From the NCBI GenBank assembly GCA_031286585.1, contig JAITUC010000006.1, positions 1 to 64,000 of the forward strand: DNA of 64,000 nt, written 5' to 3'. Positions 59,057 to 64,000 of the stretch are shown one piece after another. Below the pieces are notes generated by a model. It was not told the origin of the DNA. It searched no databases and saw nothing but the letters and a program-made list of their open reading frames with translations. The position numbers and the translations under genes were made by a program. Each line of letters starts with the position of its first letter. Positions within the stretch are counted from its first letter, which is position 1. Source of the DNA: Delftia acidovorans. GTDB taxonomy: Bacteria > Pseudomonadota > Gammaproteobacteria > Burkholderiales > Burkholderiaceae_C.

Positions 59057-60079
59057 TCAGTCCAGCGCCAGGCGCCGGTCCGCGGCCAGCTTCTTCCACT
59101 TGGCGTTGTCCTGGGACATGAAGCGCTGGATCTCGGTAAGGGACATGGGCGTGGCCACGGCCCCGGCGGCCTGCAGCGTGGGGCGCAGCTCGGGCGACTG
59201 TATGGCCTGGTTGATCCACTGGTTGAGCTGGGCCAGCCGCTCGGCGGGCGTGCCGGAGGGCACGGCCACGGCATACCACTGGGTGGCCTCGTAGCCGGGC
59301 ACGCCAGCCTCGCGCATGGTCGGGACATCAGGCAGGCTGTCTATGCGCGTGGCGCTGGTCACGGCATAGGCCTTCAGCCGGCCCGACTGGATGTGCGGCA
59401 GCACGGGCGTCACGCCCAGCATGGCCAGCGGAATCTGCCCGCCCACCACATCGGTCACGGCCTGCCCGCCGCCCTTGTACGGCACGTGCACCATGCTGGT
59501 GGCCGCCAGGGTGTTGAGCAATTCGCCCGCCAGATGCTGAGAGGTGCCGGTGCCGGAGCTGGCGTAGCTCCACTGGCCCGGTTTGGCTTTCATGGCAGCC
59601 ACCAGTTCGCCCAGGCTGCCGGCCGCACCCGCAGCTGGCCCCACCAGCACCATGGCGCCCCGGGCCATCACGGCCACGGCGGTCAGCTCGCGGCCCACCT
59701 CGGGCTGGCGCGGGCCGGACAGCTGCGGTCCGGGAACGGAGACCAGGGTCAGGCCATCGGCAGGCGCCTTGGCCGCCGCCTGCAGGCTGATCGCGCCCGA
59801 GGCGCCGGGCCGGTTCTCCACCACCACGCTGACACCGGCCCTGGCCTCCAGTTGCCGGGCCACATGGCGGGTCAGTACATCCAGGCTGCCGCCCGGCGCA
59901 AAGCCCACGATCCAGGTGATGGGCTTGCCCTGCGGCGCGTGCGCCGGGGGCTCGGCCGCGCGGGCCGTGGGCAGTGCAAGGGCCAGCAGGGCTGCGGCGG
60001 CCAGGGGGCGCAGCGCATGGCGGCGGGTGGTCGGCAGGCGGCCGCTGGCCTGCGGGGCGGGCATGGGTGCGGAGGTCAT
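59057..60079 (-). CDS. Bug/TctC-family receptor coupled to a sulfatase
   Basis: The protein is 340 aa, with a twin-arginine-like leader (TTRRHALRPLAAAALLALAL) and the Bug fold: GKPITWIVGFAPGGSLDVLT, VVENRPGASGAISLQAA, MVHVPYKGGGQAVTDV and the later VAVPSGTPAERLAQLNQ. Its start overlaps the sulfatase stop by 4 bp, so the two are translationally coupled. This suggests that the receptor binds a substrate or product of the sulfatase, for example a sulfate ester carboxylate. No TctAB genes are present. Confidence 0.92.
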   Translation of the reverse strand: MTSAPMPAPQASGRLPTTRRHALRPLAAAALLALALPTARAAEPPAHAPQGKPITWIVGFAPGGSLDVLTRHVARQLEARAGVSVVVENRPGASGAISLQAAAKAPADGLTLVSVPGPQLSGPRQPEVGRELTAVAVMARGAMVLVGPAAGAAGSLGELVAAMKAKPGQWSYASSGTGTSQHLAGELLNTLAATSMVHVPYKGGGQAVTDVVGGQIPLAMLGVTPVLPHIQSGRLKAYAVTSATRIDSLPDVPTMREAGVPGYEATQWYAVAVPSGTPAERLAQLNQWINQAIQSPELRPTLQAAGAVATPMSLTEIQRFMSQDNAKWKKLAADRRLALD

Positions 60080-61398
60080 TGGTCTGGGGCGCCGGGCGCG
60101 GTGTTGGGGTGTGCCTTGCAGCTTTCGTTGAAGCGCTGGACCATGGTCAGCATGGGGTTGAGCACCCAGGTGTTGAAGATCAGCACGTCATGCTCCTCCT
60201 TGGGATCGCGCACGATGTTGAACAGGTAGGGTGACTCCAGCTTGCCCTTGCTCTCGTTGACCTCGGGCTCCCAGTAGAAATGCAGCTTCCAGTCGCGCCA
60301 CTTCGCGGCCCGCAACTGGTCCTTGATGTAGAAGAGAAAGCCCTCGCGCGCGGACCGGGGCTCGCCCAGCAGGAAGGCCATCTGGTCCAGGCCGTCGATG
60401 GGCCGATCCTGCGGCAAGGCGGCACCCGCCACCGCCGCCAGGGTGGAGAAGATGTCGGTCACGTGCATGATTTCATTGCTGATGCGTCCGGCCTGGATGC
60501 GGCCCGGCCAGCGTGCGATGAAGGGCACGCGCAGGCTGCCCTCCATGGCCGTGTGGTAGGTGCCGCGCCAGGGGCCGGCCGTGCCGCGGTAGGGCTGGCG
60601 GAACTCGGGGCCGTTGTCGCTGCAGAAGATGAACAGGGTGTCCTCGCGCAGGCCGAGCCGGTCGATCTCGTCCGAGATCTGGCCCACGCGGTGGTCCATC
60701 TCCACCATGGAGTCGGCAAAGTCGCCCTGGCCGGTGCGGCCCGCGAAATCCGCATGCGGCAGCGTGGGAAAGTGCAGGTGCACCAGGGGCAGGTACAGGA
60801 AGAAGCGGCGGTCCCGGGCGTGGTTGCGGCGCATGAAGTCCAGCGAGCGCTCCACGAGCTCGGCATCGATGTTGCGCCGCGATTCCAGGTCATAGACCTT
60901 GACGTCGTCCGAGGGCCCGCCCGCGCGGCCTTCCATGATGTGGGGCAGGGGCGCCACCAGGGGGTCGTAGCCCGTGGTCGCGGTGAACTGGCTTTCGTCC
61001 GTGGTGCGGGGAATGCCGTACCACTCGTCGAAACCCCGGTCCGAGGGATAACGGCCCGGAATGTCCCCAAGATGCCATTTGCCGAAATGCGCCGTGGCAT
61101 ATCCCTGGGCCGACAGCAGCTGGGCCAGCGTGGTCTCGCCGCGCGTCAGGCCCTGTGGCAGCCCGGCCGGCACCGATTGCAGGGCACCCGTGCGGATGGG
61201 GTGGCGCCCCGTCATCAGGGCCGAGCGCGTGGGCACGCAGTCGCTTTCCACATTGAAGTTCTGCAGCAGCAGCCCCTCGCAGGCCAGCTGGTCGATGCGC
61301 GGAGTGGGCGCGCCGCGCAGCGCACCGCCGCCGTAGCAGCCCAGCTCGCCCCAGCCCAGGTTGTCCGCGACGATGAGCACGATGTTTGGTGGGTTCAT
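60076..61398 (-). CDS. Sulfatase (arylsulfatase family), cytoplasmic
   Basis: The protein is 440 aa. NIVLIVADNLGWGELGCYGG opens the alkaline-phosphatase-like fold with metal-binding Asp-Asn; SDCVPTRSALMTGRHPIRTG contains the formylglycine site C-x-P-x-R and the following Gly-Arg. HFGKWHLGD, FFLYLPLVHLHFPT and FCSDNGPE are further metal and sulfate-site motifs. No signal peptide is visible, so unlike most arylsulfatases it should act in the cytoplasm, and activation needs a formylglycine-generating enzyme elsewhere. It is the first gene of the two-gene operon with the Bug receptor and is divergent from a LysR gene. Confidence 0.9.
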   Translation of the reverse strand: MNPPNIVLIVADNLGWGELGCYGGGALRGAPTPRIDQLACEGLLLQNFNVESDCVPTRSALMTGRHPIRTGALQSVPAGLPQGLTRGETTLAQLLSAQGYATAHFGKWHLGDIPGRYPSDRGFDEWYGIPRTTDESQFTATTGYDPLVAPLPHIMEGRAGGPSDDVKVYDLESRRNIDAELVERSLDFMRRNHARDRRFFLYLPLVHLHFPTLPHADFAGRTGQGDFADSMVEMDHRVGQISDEIDRLGLREDTLFIFCSDNGPEFRQPYRGTAGPWRGTYHTAMEGSLRVPFIARWPGRIQAGRISNEIMHVTDIFSTLAAVAGAALPQDRPIDGLDQMAFLLGEPRSAREGFLFYIKDQLRAAKWRDWKLHFYWEPEVNESKGKLESPYLFNIVRDPKEEHDVLIFNTWVLNPMLTMVQRFNESCKAHPNTAPGAPDQ

Positions 61399-61448
61399 GA
61401 TGTGGCTCAAAAAGTTTCCATGCCAAAACTCTAGCCACAAGCCCTGTC

Positions 61449-61462
61449 TTGGTGATAACCAA
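61449..61462. promoter_or_regulatory. Candidate LysR operator in the sulfatase/LysR divergent region
   Basis: TTGGT-GATA-ACCAA is a perfect inverted repeat in the 150-bp region between the sulfatase and LysR starts. It is 50 bases from the sulfatase start. It could be a LysR-type site. Confidence 0.45.
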
Positions 61463-61548
61463 ACCGGCGAGAATCGATGCATATCTGGAATGGCTTTGCT
61501 CGGCGAGGTAGCAAGCTTTCTCGTTTTTCTTCGTTGACAAGGAATGGC

Positions 61549-62445
61549 ATGACGGGATTTGCCTATAACGAGCTGGCCTGCTTTCTGGCCGTGGCCGAGC
61601 ATGGCCATTTCGGGCGTGCGGCCGCTGCCCTGCAACTGACCCAACCGGCCGTCTCCAAGATCGTGCGCCGCGTGGAGCAGGGCGTGGGAGCGGCGCTGTT
61701 CACGCGCGGAACGCATGGCGTGGCGCTGACCAGCAGCGGCCAGCTGTTCATGGAGCCTGCGCGCCAACTGGTGCTGCGGCATGAGGAGACGCTGCGCGCC
61801 GCCAGCGACATCCAGGCCCAGCATGTGGGCCTGATCCGCCTGGGCTTCACGCAAGCCACCTCGGAAAGCCGCGCCACCCGGGCTGTGGCCGAGCTGCTGC
61901 GCCGCCGCCCCGGCCTGCGCGTGCGGCTGACCGTGGGCAAGTCCGACGACCTGGAGCGCGCGCTGCTCGACGGCAGCCTGGACCTGGCCGTGGTGCCGTC
62001 CTACCCGGGCCATGCCACGCGCTGTGCCCAGGTGGTCATTGGCGAGGACGAGCTATGGGTCGCCGCGCGTCCGCGCCACCCGCTGTTCCAGCTGGCGCTG
62101 GAGCAGGGGCTGAGGTTCGGGCATTTGCAGGGCTACTCCTGGGCCTTGCCGGCACCGGGCGCCGCCGTGCGCAAGGTGGTGGATGAGGCCTTCGCGGCCC
62201 AGGGCCTGGGCGCGCCCACCGTGGCCCTGGAGATCCAGCACAACACCGAGGCCACCATCGACATCGTGGGCCAGACCGACCTGCTGTGCTACGTGCCCAG
62301 CCATGTGCTGCGCAGCAATCCCGAGCGCCTGCAGTCCCTGCCCATCCCCGAGCTGCGCACGCGCCGCAACTGGCTGCTCATCAGTCACCCCAAGGCCCAT
62401 TGGTCGCCGCTGATGTCCGCGCTGCGGGACCTGACGCTGGGGTAG
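61549..62445 (+). CDS. LysR-family regulator divergent from the sulfatase operon
   Basis: The protein is 298 aa. The HTH is NELACFLAVAEHGHFGRAAA, LQLTQPAVSKIVRRVEQGVG; the effector domain begins with IRLGFTQATSESRATRAVAE. The start at 61549 has AAGGAATGGC upstream; the frame extends to 61477 without support. Divergence from the sulfatase-Bug operon points to regulation of it by an organosulfate or its product (inference). Confidence 0.9.
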   Translation: MTGFAYNELACFLAVAEHGHFGRAAAALQLTQPAVSKIVRRVEQGVGAALFTRGTHGVALTSSGQLFMEPARQLVLRHEETLRAASDIQAQHVGLIRLGFTQATSESRATRAVAELLRRRPGLRVRLTVGKSDDLERALLDGSLDLAVVPSYPGHATRCAQVVIGEDELWVAARPRHPLFQLALEQGLRFGHLQGYSWALPAPGAAVRKVVDEAFAAQGLGAPTVALEIQHNTEATIDIVGQTDLLCYVPSHVLRSNPERLQSLPIPELRTRRNWLLISHPKAHWSPLMSALRDLTLG

Positions 62446-62727
62446 CGGGCCTTGCCTCTTCGAGCGGGGCAGGTCCGCACCCGCTTCAGGCGGCCGGCAT
62501 GGCGCGGCTCCCATCCTTTCCGACAAATCTGCGCAGCGGGACGAGCGGCGCATCGTCGTGCGTGCGGCTTCCCATGGCGGCTGTATGGACGCCTGCGACC
62601 GGACGGCGAAGAGCCGCAATGCATGGGCGGGCGCTATTGCAGCTGACCAAGGGTTTCTACCAAGTTCGATTGCCTGAGGATGAATCTAGCATTGCATTCA
62701 TGGATTCTTGGATCCAATGTTACAAAT

Positions 62728-64000
62728 ATGCAAACCAACCTACCTCTTCACCTGATCCGTGGCCAATGCTTTGTCGGTGGCCAATGGACAACTGCGCGCG
62801 ATGGCACGTATTTCCCCGTGCAAGATCCTGCAACGGGCCAGGAGATTGCCCTTGTCTCCCGCGCCGGACGGGCAGAAGCGTTGCGGGCGATACGCGCAGC
62901 CGACGCCGCACTGGGCGCATGGAAGCAGACCCCGGCCCGCCAGCGCGCGGCGGTGCTGCTGGCCTGGGCGGACCTGGTTGGCCACGAGCTCGAGCCGCTG
63001 GCCCGGATCCTGACGGCCGAGCAGGGCAAGCCGCTGGCCGAGGCGCGGGCCGAGCTGGGCTCGACCATCGCCTACCTGCGCTGGTTCGCTGAGGAGGCGC
63101 GCCGCATCGACGGCCAGATCCTGCAGTCTCCATCCTCCGACCAGCACTACCTTGTCATGCGCGAGCCCGTGGGTGTCTGTGCGGCGATCACGCCTTGGAA
63201 CTTCCCCTCTTCGATGATTGCGCGCAAGGTGGCTCCCGCGCTGGCAGCCGGCTGCACCATGGTGCTCAAGCCTGCAGAGCAGACACCGCTGTCGGCGCTG
63301 GCGCTGGCCGTGCTGGCAGAGCAGGCCGGCGTACCTGCGGGGGTGTTCTCGGTGGTGGCCGGGGACGCGCGCGCCATCGGCGGGCAGATGTGTGCCAGCG
63401 CCGCCGTGCGCAAGCTCAGCTTCACGGGATCGACCGCCGTGGGCCGGCTGCTGATGGCGCAGTGCGCGCCCACGCTCAAGCGGCTGTCGCTGGAGTTGGG
63501 CGGCAACGCGCCCTTCATCGTGTTCGAGGGGTGTGATCTCGACGCCGCCGTGAGCAGCGCCATGGCCGCCAAGTTCCGCAACACGGGCCAGATGTGCACC
63601 TGTGCCAACCGCATCCTGGTACAGGACGGTGTCTATGACGAGTTCGCGCAGCGCCTGGTGGCTGCCGTGCGGCAATTGCGTGTCGGGCATGGCAGCGATG
63701 CACAGGCTACGCAAGGCCCGCTGATCGACGGCAGGGCTGTTGCCAAGGTGGACGAGCTGCTGGCTGATGCACTGGCCCGGGGGGCGCAACTGCTGTGCGG
63801 CGGCGGCCGCCATGCGCTGGGCGGCAATTTCTACACGCCGACGGTGTTGGGTGGCTGCACGCCGGACATGCGGCTGGCGCGCGAGGAGATCTTCGGGCCC
63901 GTGGCGCCGCTGTATCGCTTCGGCACCGAGCAGGAGGCGCTGGCGCTGGCCAACGATACCGAGTACGGCTTGGCTGCCTACTTCTTCACGGCAGACATGC
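62728..64000 (+). CDS. NAD(P)-dependent aldehyde dehydrogenase, succinate-semialdehyde type (3' end outside window)
   Basis: 424 codons are visible and the frame runs off the window end. The ATG at 62728 (MQTNLPLHLI) lacks a good ribosome site but begins right before the family's RGQCFVGGQW. Motifs include ITPWNFPSSM (cofactor), KPAEQTPL, FTGSTAVGRLL, LELGGNAPFIV (catalytic Glu) and NTGQMCTCANRI (catalytic Cys). EEIFGPVAPL is near the end. FRNTGQxCxCANR is characteristic of succinate-semialdehyde dehydrogenases of the GabD type, but related semialdehydes are possible. The operon context lies beyond the window. Confidence 0.9.
   Translation, partial: MQTNLPLHLIRGQCFVGGQWTTARDGTYFPVQDPATGQEIALVSRAGRAEALRAIRAADAALGAWKQTPARQRAAVLLAWADLVGHELEPLARILTAEQGKPLAEARAELGSTIAYLRWFAEEARRIDGQILQSPSSDQHYLVMREPVGVCAAITPWNFPSSMIARKVAPALAAGCTMVLKPAEQTPLSALALAVLAEQAGVPAGVFSVVAGDARAIGGQMCASAAVRKLSFTGSTAVGRLLMAQCAPTLKRLSLELGGNAPFIVFEGCDLDAAVSSAMAAKFRNTGQMCTCANRILVQDGVYDEFAQRLVAAVRQLRVGHGSDAQATQGPLIDGRAVAKVDELLADALARGAQLLCGGGRHALGGNFYTPTVLGGCTPDMRLAREEIFGPVAPLYRFGTEQEALALANDTEYGLAAYFFTADM

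Noticed and set aside
1..64000. tRNA, rRNA, CRISPR arrays and replication origin
   Set aside because: No cloverleaf-like or rRNA-like sequence, no spaced repeats and no DnaA-box cluster were seen on reading; absence is by eye only.

Overview
The window is GC-rich DNA from a betaproteobacterium, most likely Comamonadaceae and Delftia/Comamonas-like. Signs of this are an Omp32-type trimeric porin, three lone Bug/TctC-type solute receptors, abundant LysR regulators divergent from catabolic operons, a TRAP transporter operon, and dense GC-rich coding with many 4-bp stop/start overlaps. The assignment rests on gene content and recall, not on a database search.

Layout. 0-3.8 kb: signalling genes (a sensor kinase cut by the window edge, and a membrane PAS-GGDEF-EAL protein). 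3.9-10.6 kb: a LysR gene divergent from a six-gene catabolic operon (SDR dehydrogenase, TRAP DctPQM, split transketolase). 10.7-14.8 kb: a response regulator with a Sel1-like protein, a porin and a CzcE-like periplasmic protein. 14.9-20.7 kb: rpe, apaG, a Gcr-family membrane protein, a CPA2-type antiporter and ybdK. 20.7-26.8 kb: a LysR gene divergent from an AtuA-like (DUF1446) pair, a Bug receptor and a hydrolase lipoprotein. 26.8-31.8 kb: housekeeping genes (thiL, DUF4139, pgpA, pncC, an XRE regulator, a YecA/SEC-C protein). 31.9-40.7 kb: an FMN/Fe-S glutamate-synthase-like protein, an iron-linked DUF3649-PepSY-DUF3325 operon, an exported agmatine deiminase, a LysR regulator and a Cache-type chemoreceptor.

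40.8-53.6 kb is the accessory region. It holds an orphan Tsi6-like immunity gene, a Bro-N antirepressor with a structured leader, and a visibly AT-rich island (about 43.2-46.4 kb). The island contains an IS3-family transposase scar, an unknown protein and a three-gene operon: membrane coiled-coil protein, small protein and FRG-domain protein. Next come a truncated HxlR duplicate, an AraC/GyrI regulator, an HxlR/GST divergent pair, and a tandem-LuxR-HTH regulator upstream of two paralogous unknown proteins, one of them frameshifted. The FRG operon and the paralog/LuxR locus are the best candidates for undescribed systems.

53.6-64 kb returns to ordinary chromosome. It has a RibD-like reductase with its TetR regulator, and a nickel module (NikR, a NikR-like operator, TonB receptor, DUF4198 protein). 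A sulfatase-Bug operon with divergent LysR follows, then an aldehyde dehydrogenase cut by the window end. No rRNA, tRNA, CRISPR array or replication origin was recognised.
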